From the NCBI GenBank assembly GCA_037179335.1, contig JAKZHN010000027.1:248001-312000 (forward strand): a DNA stretch of 64,000 bases, given 5' to 3'. Made by a program: the position numbers and the translations under genes. The notes under the pieces are model-generated. The model was not told where the DNA came from and ran no database searches. It saw only the letters and a list, made by a program, of their open reading frames with translations. Below, one piece after another: positions 31,467-42,865 of the stretch. The stretch comes from Cyclaneusma minus (Eukaryota > Ascomycota > Leotiomycetes > Marthamycetales > Marthamycetaceae). Each line of letters opens with the position of its first letter. Positions within the stretch are counted from its first letter, which is position 1.

Positions 31467-33242
31467 ATGTCGTTCAACAACAGAAAGTTCTCCATGGACA
31501 GGAGCGCTGGTGTCCCCAGACCCTCCCGCAACGGAAGAAGGTTCACTGTCGGCGAGCCCACCAACAATGGTAAGTTCGAATGCCTTGAGCAAACTGCGCA
31601 AACGGCTTCGAGAAGGAGCTCCCAGCTGCTGCAGACCTTGCTCTCAGAGCTGGCTTTCAGCAGCTTCATCTGTCAATCTGAGTCTCGATTCGATCAGCCT
31701 ACATCTTTATCTTTCCCATAATGGCCGACCACGCTCACCTCCTCGATTTCTTTAACACTCCTTTCCCCGAACTTTCTGGCCCTCGTCCCCTCGCATCTTT
31801 TCGCTGCCGTGCCAGATCACTAACCAAGTCTGCAGAGGCCGGCTCCAAGATCCATCGTCAATTCCGAAATGCCCACGAAGGTCACCGCGCCCACGCCGGT
31901 CTCGATGCCACCCGTGCTTCCACCGGTGTAGTCTGGTGCACTGAGCGAGCCTACGAACATGGCTTCGCCGACGAGCCTCACCGATGGGCCAACCTCGGCC
32001 AAGGCGCCCCCGAAGTCGAAGACGAGATCGAAGGCTCCTTCGAGCGACCCAAGGAGATTGACATTTCCATGGCAGGTCGCGAATACGGTCCTACAGCCGG
32101 TATCAAGCCGCTCCGTCAAGCCGTTGCCCACCTCTACAACGAGCACCACCGCCAAGGCAAGGAGAGCAAATACACCTGGGAGAACGTCTGCATTGTGCCT
32201 GGAGGTCGCGCCGGTCTGATCCGTATCGCCGCCGTTCTCAACAATGCCTACCTTGGATTCTTCATTCCCGACTACACTGCTTACAACGAGATGTTGTCGC
32301 TCTTCAAGAACTTCGCCGCCGTCCCCTCCCCCCTTGCCGAAGCCGATGGCTACCACATCCACCCCGACAAGATCGCTGAAGAAATTGCACGCGGCACGTC
32401 CGTGATCCTCACCTCGAACCCCCGCAACCCTACCGGCCGCGTCGTCAAGAACCCTGAGTTGGCCGAGATCCAAGACATCTGCCGCGACCGCGCCACTTTG
32501 ATCATGGATGAGTTTTACGGCGGCTACAACTACACGTCCAACTGCGACGGCACAACCGTGTCCGCAGCTGAGAACGTCGAGGATGTTGATGAGGACGATG
32601 TGTTGCTGATTGATGGTCTTACCAAGCGCTTCAGACTTCCAGGATGGAGAATTGCTTGGATTGTGGGACCAAAGGAGTTTATCAAGGCGATTGGAAGCTG
32701 TGGTAGTTACTTGGATGGTGGTGCCAACGTGCCGTTCCAAGAGGCTGCCGTGGCTATGCTGGAGCCGAACAAGGTGCGCGAGGAGATGAAGGCGCTTCAA
32801 TCCCACTTCAAGGCAAGTCTACTTCCCCTCGTGTAAAAACACTATAATTTCCTCCGGCGAAAAATCGTACTAACCTCTATTTCAGGACAAGCGCGACTTC
32901 GTCATCGAAGAGCTGCGCGGCATGGGTTTCAAGATCAAGAACATCCCTGACAGCACCTTCTACCTCTGGCTCGACCTGGAAGGTCTCCCCGCCGCCATCT
33001 CCGATGGACTAAGCTTCTTCGAAGCCTGTCTCGAAGAGCGCGTCATCGTCGTGCCCGGAATCTTCTTCGACTTGAACCCTAGCAAGCGTCGTGATCTGTT
33101 CGACAGCCCTTGCCATCACTTTGTGCGTCTCTCGTACGGTCCCAAATGGGATACGTTGAAGATGGGCATTGAGGGTATTCGAAGGGTTGTTAACAAGTTC
33201 AAAGAGGCTGGTGAGGAACTGCAGGAGAAGAAACAGGAGTAG
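31467..33242 (+). CDS. PLP-dependent aminotransferase class I/II
   Basis: Three exons: 31467..31569, 31836..32812 and 32886..33242; 478 residues. Intron 1 is 266 bp GT..AG. Intron 2 (73 bp) uses a GC donor (AAG then GCAAGT), with branch TACTAAC and acceptor TCAG, joining ...LQSHFK to DKRDFVIEEL. The N-terminus MSFNNRKFSMDRSAGVPRPS is basic. Fold landmarks: YGPTAGIKPLRQAVAHLYN, NVCIVPGGRAGLIRI, LTSNPRNPTGRVV (cofactor loop), LIMDEFYGGYNY, and LLIDGLTKRFRLPGWR with the Schiff-base Lys. The C-terminal FYLWLDLEGL and FVRLSYG carry the substrate-carboxylate Arg. Resembles fungal aspartate/tyrosine-type enzymes related to 1-aminocyclopropane-carboxylate synthases. Substrate not predictable. Distinct family branch from the enzyme at the left edge. 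Confidence 0.92.
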
Positions 33243-33701
33243 AGTGGTTTCTTGCGGTTTTCTATGAATATGAAATGGGTTGAGCGTGGAAAGATGGGCA
33301 TGGTTAGCGGGTTAAGCGTTTACGTGGGAAGGCAACAGTGGTGAACTTCGAATGGGTTTGACCTGGTATGTATTAAAGTGCTCCGGCTTTATGCCTTTGC
33401 TTTGCAGCTTACTGCTTAGATACCTAGACCTAGAAATGCGGGTAGCAAAAAAGTGAACGTTTCCAGATCCTGACTAGCAAGAGGCGGCTCAGTTCAATCA
33501 TGAGTGTGTCTATTTCATCCGTTCCTTAAAATCATATATTCTGAACATCCTACATCCTCACACTCTCCCCAGACTCTTCCTTAGCCCCTATTCACCACCC
33601 GTGGGCTCATCATAATACACCATGTTTCCAGTGGCCCAGTCGACCGTCTCGACACTTTCCCCAATAACCATTACAATTTCTAAATAAAATACGCACCACT
33701 T
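33243..33701. other. intergenic between convergent genes
   Basis: 459 bp serving as the 3' flanks of the aminotransferase and of the first F-box-like gene. No repeats or RNA genes seen. Confidence 0.5.
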
Positions 33702-34154
33702 TCAATCAAGCACTGCCTTAGTCCCAACATGCAGCCCTCTCCACCACCCACTTCCATGCCTCCCCACCCAACCCTCCAACTCCACCAAATCCTCCAGCTC
33801 CACCCCTTGCAACTCCTTCACCGTAACATTTTCCAACTCCCCAATCTCCGGTGGCGGAAGTCTCAACAAAATATTGCTTTGATTAACGTAAACAAAAGTT
33901 GTAGAGCCCCAGTGCAACGTCCGCAGCGTGTACATTCCGCGCATGGCGGAGTACAGGTCGGAGGCACCTAGATTGCGGAGGAGGATGGTGTAGCGGACGT
34001 GTTTTTGTTGCGCGATGCTGAGGACGTAGAAGGGGCAGGCAAGGAGGAGGGCCTCGAGGGTGGCGGTGTCGGCGAGGCGGTAGAGGATTAGGAGATAGAT
34101 CTCGATGGGGAGGTTGAGGATGGGGATGGTGGTACGCCGCCGTGTTAGAGTCAT
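33702..34154 (-). CDS. small F-box-like protein (cluster member 1)
   Basis: 150 residues. The N-terminus IPILNLPIEIYLLILYRLAD then EALLLACPFYVLSIAQQKH is F-box-like (LP.EI...IL..L...T..AL..AC). The rest is unassigned, with an EIGELENVTVKELQGVELED stretch and a Trp/Gly-rich end (GWVGRHGSGWWRG). Shorter than most F-box proteins, so it may be truncated or lack its substrate domain. It is the first of three similar genes in a row, all on the minus strand and separated by about 0.7 kb. Confidence 0.6.
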   Translation of the reverse strand: MTLTRRRTTIPILNLPIEIYLLILYRLADTATLEALLLACPFYVLSIAQQKHVRYTILLRNLGASDLYSAMRGMYTLRTLHWGSTTFVYVNQSNILLRLPPPEIGELENVTVKELQGVELEDLVELEGWVGRHGSGWWRGLHVGTKAVLD

Positions 34155-34857
34155 GGTTTGTTGTTTGGAGAATGAGTCTTTTATTGAGGTTTTTTTCTTT
34201 GCAAAAAATCTGTGGGGAATTTTCGGAGAAAGAAGGGGTTCAGTGGGTAGACACTAGACGGCGAGACGCTGGGGTTTGAGATTTGTTTGAGATTTGTTTG
34301 GGAACAGTGGCGATGAGAGGAACGGAGACAATGGGGAGAGGATTCTTTGTGCTTTTTATGAGTGAGATTAGGGGTGGCTGGGATATGTGAGCTTGGTTTC
34401 AGGTTTGAGGTTGGAGATCCATGTAGTCATTTGATACCTGGTGTATGTAGGTTGACTGAGAAGAACCAAGGTTTTCAGCTGGCAGGTTTCGGAGCTGTCG
34501 GCCGATAATATCACAGTGACTCGGGCCTCGGCAGGTATAATTTATGAACGAGATGAAAATTCGAAGTGGCTGTTTGCTTATAATGAATTTTGATATATCG
34601 CATACGATATAGCACTATTAATTATAGATTCCCGTCGCATCTCAGAGGCCGACAAAACAGCAGGCTAGCCCAGCAAAAGCCTCCTAAAGACTTCCTAAAA
34701 TGTGTATCCCCGTGTCGGTCCTCTTTCATCTTCTTTGCTTTCTCTTACCAGCACAAAGTTATACATTGTCCTTTACACTGTGTAGTGCGCAAGAATTGCT
34801 GAGCCTGCCCTATGATCCATGAAGCTGTAGCAATACTAGCCATTGACAGCTAGCTCG
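34155..34857. other. intergenic within the F-box-like cluster
   Basis: 703 bp, AT-richer toward 34560..34640. A CCTTCCTTCC microsatellite (34865..34882) marks the edge of the next gene. No gene seen. Confidence 0.5.
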
Positions 34858-35274
34858 CTAGTCTCCCTTCCTTCCTTCCTTCATGCTACAAAAGTAGCTC
34901 GCAAACCAGCTTTCCCCAATCAATAGCCCAGCAGCTTCAATCGGAAGTTTCTCAAGATCAATTAATGGCCAGACCAGTCGAAACAACGCAGTCTCGCTCA
35001 CTCTTGCCATGCCGACTATATCTACAGTGCGCGGAGAAATGGTGTTTCGGGGAGTAGGTAAGACGCTGGACCAGCAAAAGGCGAGAACGGCTTTCTCATT
35101 GGGTTTCCACTGTCTGAAGAAGGTGTATTCGAGGAGTTTTGAGTGATCGGAGGAGTAGATGGCGTAGTGGACGGGAGAGGCACAGATGAGTGCGCGGATG
35201 GAGGGGTGGTCGAACTCGAGCATGCGTAAAATCATGAGCTGGATTTCGGTGGGGAGAGTGGTGAAGTTTGCCAT
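34858..35274 (-). CDS. small F-box-like protein (cluster member 2)
   Basis: 138 residues beginning MANFTTLPTEIQLMILRMLE, then IRALICASPVHYAIYSSDHS, an F-box-like start more regular than member 1. The remainder (LLEYTFFRQWKPNEKAVLAF, VWPLIDLEKLPIEAAGLLIG) is helical and unassigned. The stop region falls in a CCTT microsatellite, so length variation there could alter the C-terminus (SMKEGRKGD). Same strand and similar N-terminal plan to the genes on both sides; probable old tandem duplicates. Confidence 0.65.
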   Translation of the reverse strand: MANFTTLPTEIQLMILRMLEFDHPSIRALICASPVHYAIYSSDHSKLLEYTFFRQWKPNEKAVLAFCWSSVLPTPRNTISPRTVDIVGMARVSETALFRLVWPLIDLEKLPIEAAGLLIGESWFASYFCSMKEGRKGD

Positions 35275-35985
35275 TTTTTGGATTTTCTGGATGGTGTGCG
35301 TGCGGAAAGATGTTGGAGGAGGCTGGGGAGTGCGTGGACGTGAGTTGTGAGGGTTGATTGATGGGTTGCTGATTTCGAGTACCTAGGTAGAGGGATGTAG
35401 GCACGGAGAGAAGCAGACGGAATGGAATCAAGTACTTGTGACTGTGCGAATAATTGAATAGGGTAAGGCAAGACTCCCGACCTACCGTTGGATGATCATT
35501 TGTGTTTCTCCACGCGGGTCATCGAAACCGCAGAACGAACCAGGTCTTTGGGCTTTTGGTAGAGATAAGACTGGTAAATGGGGCTCCATGCTCTTCAAAA
35601 TATCACTATTCAGCCCCTTTATAGCATAAGGATTCTGGCAGTGCGCGCAGTGCGATGTTTTGGGGGAGAATTATACTTCGTCAGGCGACCCTGTGACCCA
35701 ATGGGAAAGAAACTGTGATGTCGTCTTGGTAAAATTCAGATTCTATGAAGTCAATAGCCGATTCTATAGAACTACTGGCTTACTTATAAAATCATGACCC
35801 TTTACCTACTCTCAATGGACAATGAATTTATGCAATGCAGCAATGTTGGTGTTATACGCTTTCGAAATTACGAGTGATTCTACGAGATTATTGATACAAG
35901 ATTCATATAATCAATTACTTCAATTAGTTAACGAAATACGGAATTTACGTATACGTCAATGATCTTGTAGATTCCGCTATTAATT
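35275..35985. other. intergenic within the F-box-like cluster
   Basis: 711 bp, strongly AT-rich after 35740 with repeated GATTCTA/TTCTATAGAA-like words. No gene seen. Confidence 0.5.
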
Positions 35986-36639
35986 TTATAGAACGCCTAC
36001 CCTATTTGGGAAGGTCCTGCAAAGGTCAAAATAGAACAACTCTTCTTTCAAAGCACAAAGCATCTTAAACTTCGCCCACCCTGGCACTCGTTCTCCCCCA
36101 ATTGCAGGACTGTCCGGCTTTGACAGGTCCGATTTCAGCCTCAAAATCTCAACCAAATCATCAACCACCTCTTTTCCCCCCTGTTTTACCATTTTTCGTA
36201 TCTCCGCCCATTCTGCGACAGCGAGGGGCCCCCATATAGGCAAGGGTTTGCTATAGCATAGCCTTTCATACAGCAATAAAGAGCTGTCCATGACCCACCG
36301 CTCGGGAGCATAAAGATTCGAGAAGGACATGCTTGCTGGAAGACGAGGGTGAGGGGTAGAATCCGGATACCTGTGCCATTCGTCGTACGGGTCGGCGGCC
36401 TTCTTGCCCTTGCCCAGCGCGGCTGCACGAGCGCCGAGGAGGAGATAGGCGCAGTGCATTCCCTCTGGCCCTCCGAAAGTGTTCCAAAGTACGTCGAATA
36501 GGATTTGTGGGCGCTGCGTGAGATAGACGGCGTGGTAGGTTGGAGAAGCGTGGACTAACGCATCGAGGTCGAAATATTCGGGGATCGCTTTCAGAATGAG
36601 AATTTTGAGTTCGGCGGGGCGGGTGTCGAGCGTAGCCAT
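35986..36639 (-). CDS. small F-box-like protein (cluster member 3)
   Basis: 217 residues from ATG 36639: MATLDTRPAELKILILKAIP, then LDALVHASPTYHAVYLTQRP. The LP..E...IL core is weaker here (RPAELKILIL), but the A..ASP.YHA..L block matches member 2 (ICASPVHYAIY). The centre is Gly/Ala/Lys-rich (LLLGARAAALGKGKKAADPY); the C-terminal part (EIRKMVKQGGKEVVDDLVEI, KFKMLCALKEELFYFDLCR) is helical. Longest of the three genes. Role unknown; an SCF adaptor is the simplest guess. Confidence 0.65.
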   Translation of the reverse strand: MATLDTRPAELKILILKAIPEYFDLDALVHASPTYHAVYLTQRPQILFDVLWNTFGGPEGMHCAYLLLGARAAALGKGKKAADPYDEWHRYPDSTPHPRLPASMSFSNLYAPERWVMDSSLLLYERLCYSKPLPIWGPLAVAEWAEIRKMVKQGGKEVVDDLVEILRLKSDLSKPDSPAIGGERVPGWAKFKMLCALKEELFYFDLCRTFPNRVGVL

Positions 36640-39367
36640 TGTTTTGGCTTCTGATTTATTTGGAGAGGAGTCGGTGTTGTGTCTGAAGGCCGAAGCGGGT
36701 GGGATGTGTGGAGTGAGGATTCGCTGACGGATTGATTGAGAATTGATAACTACAAGTATAGAAGAATGAAGTGGAGGGGAACGAAATCTCTTTTTGTGCG
36801 AGAGTCATTCGACGGAGACCGCTGGATATATGTTCTTGGTTCACTAGGCTGGTCTCGAAACCAGAGCATTTGAACCAAGGGAGCCGCGGTTTTTCCTGAG
36901 GATAGTCGACCATAGAAGGCAAAGGACATTGAACATGTAAACCAAATGCGTACATATTGAGTTTGCATCCAGCAGGATATGTCTCACGGCTCACAACCTA
37001 CCAAAACAGAGTAGGGAGTCGTGACCAACACTGGATACTGTTAAGGAAGGCACCCTTCTCCCTACGGTGAGCACTTTCGTTGCCGCAAGGACTCAAACTT
37101 TCGGGAGCGAGGCAGGCAGCACTCGAGAGCAAGAGCCGACCAGTCGTTCCTTCCTCCCTCAGCATCTGGGTAGTCGCGGTGGAAGGCCCGTGCGTTAGTA
37201 TAACCCCCCCCACCCCCTCGCCAGCATCAACTCCGTTCCTCTCAGCAACTGCGTCGGCGGCAGCTCAACATCGGTAGCATCGACGGCATTTCAACTTGCG
37301 GAGTCATCCCTTAGTTCCCCGAGATGTATGTCAGGGAACTGCAAAGCGCAATCCTCGACATATGAATTCTCAGTCCATTGGAGACGGCCAACGGGAACGA
37401 TTCCATGCTTCTTGTGGCATTCGGACCCCCAATCTGCACGTTTGACATCGGCTATCATGGTCTGGGATCTCGCTGCTAGGTACCTGCAGCATTGGACGAT
37501 TGGATGGGATTAAGCGCGATCCCACATCCAGTCGGAACGTCTCTCCCGAGTTGCTCCCTGGAGCATGGTTGCACTGTAACTGTTCAATGCAAGACCCTGA
37601 GAATGAGCACCGAATCGAGATGCTAAAAGTCATAAATTGCCTGCCATAGCTTGATTGCTGGCAGTCTTCATGTTGCCGAATTTCTGTGCCGAGTAGCTGT
37701 GCCGCTCATCTCCGAGGCCGTGGTATGGATTCGTACGAGAGGGAGGGTTTCCCAGGGCCCAGACTTCCTGAAAGGCCGTCGATCACTTCTGATTTCCTCC
37801 CTGGTGTCATCGTCCAACATTTCGAATTGATATGCATGCATTGCGGAAGGATCGTTAGAGGGATCTATGGTCCAGGATGCCGGGCGGCGAAAGGGAACAT
37901 GGTGGTCTTGGCTTTGAAGAATCGTTTGTGGTGACGGCAGTCTTCAGTCTTCCAGTCGAGCATCTTTGGGCCATTCTGGCTGGTATCGCAAGTGATGATA
38001 TCACGAATCGATCGAGTTTGGGCTTTGTGAAGGTTGAAGATTGCACGTTTTCCATCTTCGCTCGCACAGGTGTCCCAGACTCGTTAGCTTGATGGATAGG
38101 GCTGCGGCTCCACAACGCTGTGACGTGACGCCAGCGTGACGGTCCATTTTTGACTTTCTTGGCCGACGACTTCAGGTCCTCAGTCGAACTCTCATGACAT
38201 CTTCCCTAAAAAAATCATTCACTTCACGATTAAAGTGACGACAATATACTGAGGGATCGACGCCTAAATGGTAATCGGTATTCAATCCATACCGCCGATT
38301 CCGCCGAATCCGAAGACTTGCGGCACAGTATCTCAGCTCTCGGGTTCCTGCCTGGCTGTGCCTCCAGATCCCCGGGACGATGAATAACTCAATCAGAATA
38401 GCAACGCTGATAAAGTCGAGTACCTGCACATGTTTTCGCCGTCGGAGGGCCCTGGTTTTCCGCAGCTGCGGGCCGCAAAGGAGCAAAGTCTCTTCCGACA
38501 GCAGTGTGCACTAGGCCTGGGCCGGCAGCTGCAGTGTCGACGTCGCGTCCAACTCTTGCAGCAAATCGCAAGTGGAGCTGGCATGGAGAGGCGAAACGGC
38601 CCCGACCTCTCAAAGTTGAGAAGACAAGAATCTGGATGTAACTCGAAAGGCGCGTGCAAACCCCCTGTCGATCTGCATCTTGAAGGGACCCCGGTTAATA
38701 ATGAGCACATGCTAACTCTCGCGTGTGGGCAACTACGAAATATGGCGGAGGTAGCGGCGGTATCACTTTTGTCCACGCCCAGATTTGTAAGTTCGAATCC
38801 ACAAGATATGTATTTCAGGAATTAAGCACCGAGATATATGCTCGAATTGGATTTGGCTGTGGAGTTCCAGCAGCGAGCGGCTTGGTGTGAGTTCAACCCG
38901 GGAGTCCGGACAGGCACATCTGTCGTACCCTCGCCCAGCCAGACTCCACACCCGTTCCTCGATGCCATGCTGCAGCCTACCCGCTCCCAGCCTGCAGGCA
39001 GTGCTGTCCCCGGATCTATTGCATTCGCCGATGGGTCGTACCTTGGCTGGCGTCAAGACCCTTCTAAGTTACGTTGCTTTGCAGCAAGGCCCGCAAGATC
39101 CGCCAGGCAAGTCGGAAAATAACAGAAATACTTAAATATGAGGGTCGCACTGCCGTGACAGGTCTGGCTGGCTTGCAGTGACTGCTCTCTTCCCCCGACA
39201 ATTCTGTTTCTCTTTTGACAGTTCTGTCTCTTCTCGACAGAGCGTTGACATAACTAGCCCGTCTCACGAGCCTTGTCATCGACCTTCTTACTATAAAGCC
39301 TTAACAGTCAACAACCTCCGTCCATAAACATTGACAAGCAACCACACCATCTTGACCTCGAATCAAG
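36640..39367. other. 2.7-kb region without recognised genes
   Basis: Several frames of 70-130 codons exist on both strands, but none shows domains, splice signals in register or a sensible start. A run of nine C occurs near 37203. The last 80 bp contain the TATA box and leader of the lysophospholipase. Confidence 0.5.
39292..39297 (+). promoter_or_regulatory. TATA box of the lysophospholipase gene
   Basis: TATAAA 71 bp upstream of the ATG, followed by a CA-rich leader (AACAGTCAACAACC) and the start context CAAGATGAAG. Confidence 0.65.
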
Positions 39368-41403
39368 ATGAAGCCTTCCACAGCAACCGCTTTGGCAGCG
39401 GCAGGTACGTACATGATTCTGCATTCCTTCAGCTGAATACTAAAGTCTGCCCAGCTTCCTTGAGCACCTTCGTGGCTGCGCAGAACCTCTCCGCCAGCTA
39501 TGCTCCGGTGTTCGTTGAGTGTCCAGCTATTGACTGGATCCGTCCCGCCGATGGCATGGCCCCCGCAGAAGCTGCCTGGGTCTATGGCCGCAAGCAGGTG
39601 GTCACGAACAGCCTTCAGGACTATCTCCTTCGTGTCAATCTGACTGGTTTCGATGTTGCAGACTACATCTGCAAGCTGGTCGACGGAAACTTCTCTAGTG
39701 TGCCCACGCTTGGTATGGCCATTAGTGGTGGAGGATACGCATCTGCATACACCGGAACTGGTGTGATGAGAGCCCTCGATGAGAGAACACCCGCCGCGGT
39801 CGAGCAGAAGACCGGCGGTATTCTGAACAGCTTGACTTACTTTTCGGGAATTTCTGGCGGTGCCTGGCCTGCCATGTCGTTCATCATGAACAACTGGCCC
39901 ACTGCTGACGAGCTTGTTCCGCAATGGAAGACCAACGTTCCTCGCCTCGAGGGTGTCACCAACAACACCCAATATGCAGAGAAGCCTCTCGCTATGTTCC
40001 AGGATCTGATAGCCAAGCAGAATGCTGGCTTCAATGTGTCTACTGCAGACTACTTCGGTCGTGGGTGGGGTTATGAGTTTATTCCTGGCACCAATGGCGG
40101 CCTGAACTCGACCATGTCCGGCGTTCAGAACTTGAGCAACTTTCAGACTTTCAACATGCCCTTCCCCATCATCTCAACCCTTGCCATTGACGACAACGAC
40201 AAGGTGTACTATGGTCTCAGAGACCCCGATGCCGACAACGCGGTGTTCGAAATCACCCCTTTTGAGTTCGGTGCCCTGAACGGCAATGCCACCGGCTTCA
40301 TTCCTATCGAATATCTTGGTACTGAGATGTATGACGGCCAACCTGTGAACTCTAGTGCCTGCGTTAGGGGATTCGATCGGGGTTCCTTCATCCTGGGTGC
40401 ATCTGGTGCTGCCTTCAACTTCTGGATCATCGAGGACAAATCCAACGGCACACTTGCACCATTCTCCAAGCGTTCAACGCTCGAAGACAAAGTCAGATCC
40501 CTGACCGAGTCTTTCCCGCTCAGCAAAAGAACTGCTACCACACAGCAACCCCAGGATCTCTCGCGCCGCGAGCCTTACAACGGACTCTCGAAACGCTTCA
40601 GCTTCCCCGCCGAAGAGATCGAGGCATTAATCACCGCTTTCGACACCTACCTTGGCCTCAACGTTACCGATATCTCCTATGCCTACATTCCCAACCCATT
40701 CGTTGGTCTGTCAGACGTCGGCACGCAGTACCAGACCAAGAAGACCCTCACATTTGTCGACGGCGCCGAAGCTGGCCAAGCCATCCCGCTTTGGGGCATG
40801 TTGCAGACCTACCGCAACAGTGACTTCATCATCGCATTCGACGATGACGAAGACACCTCCCCCTACGGCTGGAACAACGGCACCAACCTGTACGACACCT
40901 ATGTGCAAGCCACCGTCCAAGGCCTGCCCTTCCCCGTCGTCCCTCCCGCCTCTACCTTCGTGGCCTACAACTACACAACCCGCCCTGTGTTCTTCGGTTG
41001 CGATACCAACCTGACAAACACACAAGACGCTTCTGCGCCTATCATCCTGTACATGGCCAACGCTCCTTACTCCGCCTACACGAACTTCACGTATGCACAG
41101 CCCACGACAACCGACGCACAAATGCAGGACGTGTTGCTGAACAGCTTCAACATGGTGACGCAGGGCAACGGCACTCTGGACGGTGCAGAGGACTGGGCAG
41201 CATGTTTAGCATGTGCGGCCATTGAGCGCAGTCTGGCCAAGGTAGGAATGCAAAGGACGGAGCAGTGTGAACAGTGCTTTGCAGACTGGTGCTGGGATGG
41301 AACGAGCGTGGCTGCGGATGCCGATGTAGGCATCGTGGACCCGCCGTTGCTTCTGGATCCGAGTCTTGGATTCGAGGTCTGGAACCAGACGCATGACTTC
41401 TGA
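39368..41403 (+). CDS. secreted lysophospholipase / phospholipase B
   Basis: Exons 39368..39404 and 39455..41403, 50-bp intron (GTACGT..CCAG); 661 residues. The splice creates the signal peptide MKPSTATALAAAASLSTFVA, which neither exon encodes alone. The protein belongs to the fungal PLB family, which removes acyl chains from (lyso)phospholipids outside the cell or at the wall. Catalytic signature: GMAISGGGY (oxyanion loop) and YFSGISGGAW, whose Ser is the nucleophile; FVDGAEAGQAIPLWGML holds the Asp of the dyad, with Ala-Glu where Gly-Glu is usual. At least a dozen N-x-S/T sites and conserved Cys (FFGCDTN, CLACAAIERSL, CEQCFADWCWDG) fit a glycosylated secreted enzyme. A KRSTLEDKV...KRT stretch (about 360-400) could be a dibasic processing site. 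No GPI signal is obvious. Confidence 0.94.
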
Positions 41404-42865
41404 TTTCCATGTCTTTGAAGCCTTTGATGAAGGGTGCATGCAGCATAGGGAGTTTTCTTGTCTTGCAAAGGACTTGGAGTAAGGTTGGGTTGTTAACATG
41501 AGCATGGTTTCTTCGCATGGAGTCAGGAGTTGGGTGTTGAGGAGTTGGAGGAACCAAACTTGTTCATAACTCATAACTCATCATAAGGCAGTGAGAATGA
41601 ATACCTTATTTGACCGTTTCCCCCGAAGTCCTGATACATGTATGTCTTGCATGTGGTGACAAAAATGCACAAATTCCCCAACCACCAATCCATCTCTTTC
41701 TCTTCGTCGTACACAACCTCCTTTAGTCTTTACAAATTCAAACTCGTAACCCCAAAATCCCAACTTTCCAAAAAGCAACCATATCAGCACATAGGACTTG
41801 CAGAAAAACTTCGATCCACCAGTAAAGGGTGCCACCAACATCTACACAGCCTTTTCAAATTTCAATCAAGAAAGCAAAAAACCTGTTGTCCGGTCCGCCT
41901 CTGCAAGGTCCAGTCCACAACCATACGCAAGATCCGCCAAACCCCTGCCATGTCGTCACAAAACCCCCATGTCCATGCCTTAGCGTCGGCAGCATGATCG
42001 CCCGTCAGCACTTTATCTGCACTGCAGTGCGGGTCGTGGTGAAGTGCGAAAAAGGCAAGAATGGTGACTGCCGTTTTGGGTATGCTGTGCGAAGCGACGT
42101 CTGTGTCGCGGTTGGAGAATCGTGGAATAGGCGCAAGCGCGCGGCTAGTCGGGTGGTCGGCTAGAAAGCATTGCGCTAGAGGTGCGGGTGGGGGCCGAAG
42201 CAGAACTTAAAAGCTTCGAGGAATACATGTAGTCAATAGGATGACAAGGGAACTTACGCCAACAGGGGCTGAAGTTAATTAATCGTTTGCAAATCCAAAC
42301 AGCGCTCAACCGGAAGCCACATATCAATTGATGATTTTTGGACGGCCCAGAACCGCAAGCACACATCAATCATTCATTACCCCCATGCTAACAAGCTACA
42401 AATTCCAGACGTCTACACACACAATTACCATGCATCCTTACAGAAACTCACAAAATGCACCAGCCAGAGCTCCTCTACCAACCACCGAAGATGCCCGACA
42501 CATGCCAATGCCATAAAATGCCATTTGAAGAAAACGCCGCAAATAGAACGCCTGCTGCCCACCCGCCCATATACGAACGCCCACAACACATAATCACATT
42601 CACATGCTTCATGATTTCACCTCCTTCTCTTACCAGCCAGTTTCCCCAAATCTCTTTCTCGCAAATGCTTGCAGTCCACATCTAGGTATCTCGTAGGGAT
42701 CACAGAAAAGGGGTGAAAACACGCTATCCTCGTAATGAATAGCTTGCTTGTGGGTCTAAGGAGACAATGAAGCCATCCCCAGCCTTATCGCTTGAAGTTG
42801 TCCGGGACAACCAATAAAAGCTGGCACCAATGCCGGTTGGTACACACCCTAGCCATTTTTCTTCT
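41404..42865. other. intergenic between convergent genes
   Basis: 1.46 kb holding the 3' flanks of the lysophospholipase and of the F-box/WD40 gene. CACA/ACAT-rich low-complexity sequence in 42360..42640; no gene, RNA or inverted-repeat element recognised. Confidence 0.5.

Noticed and set aside
31820..32806. Long open frame (328 codons) antisense to the aminotransferase
   Set aside because: It mirrors the GC-rich codon use of the sense gene, which has clear PLP-enzyme motifs; the antisense protein has no motif or start context.
1..33242. Two aminotransferases taken as part of one biosynthetic cluster
   Set aside because: They lie 30 kb apart among unrelated genes, and no backbone synthase, transporter or regulator accompanies them.
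38785..38800. GTTCGAATCCACAAG resembling a tRNA T-arm
   Set aside because: No pairing T-stem, D-arm or anticodon stem around it.
39301..39972. 223-codon frame antisense to the lysophospholipase
   Set aside because: Entirely inside the well-supported sense gene and its promoter; shadow of its codon bias.
40711..41121. Val/Gly-rich antisense frame in the lysophospholipase
   Set aside because: Composition is what results from reading the sense Ala/Pro/Thr codons backwards.
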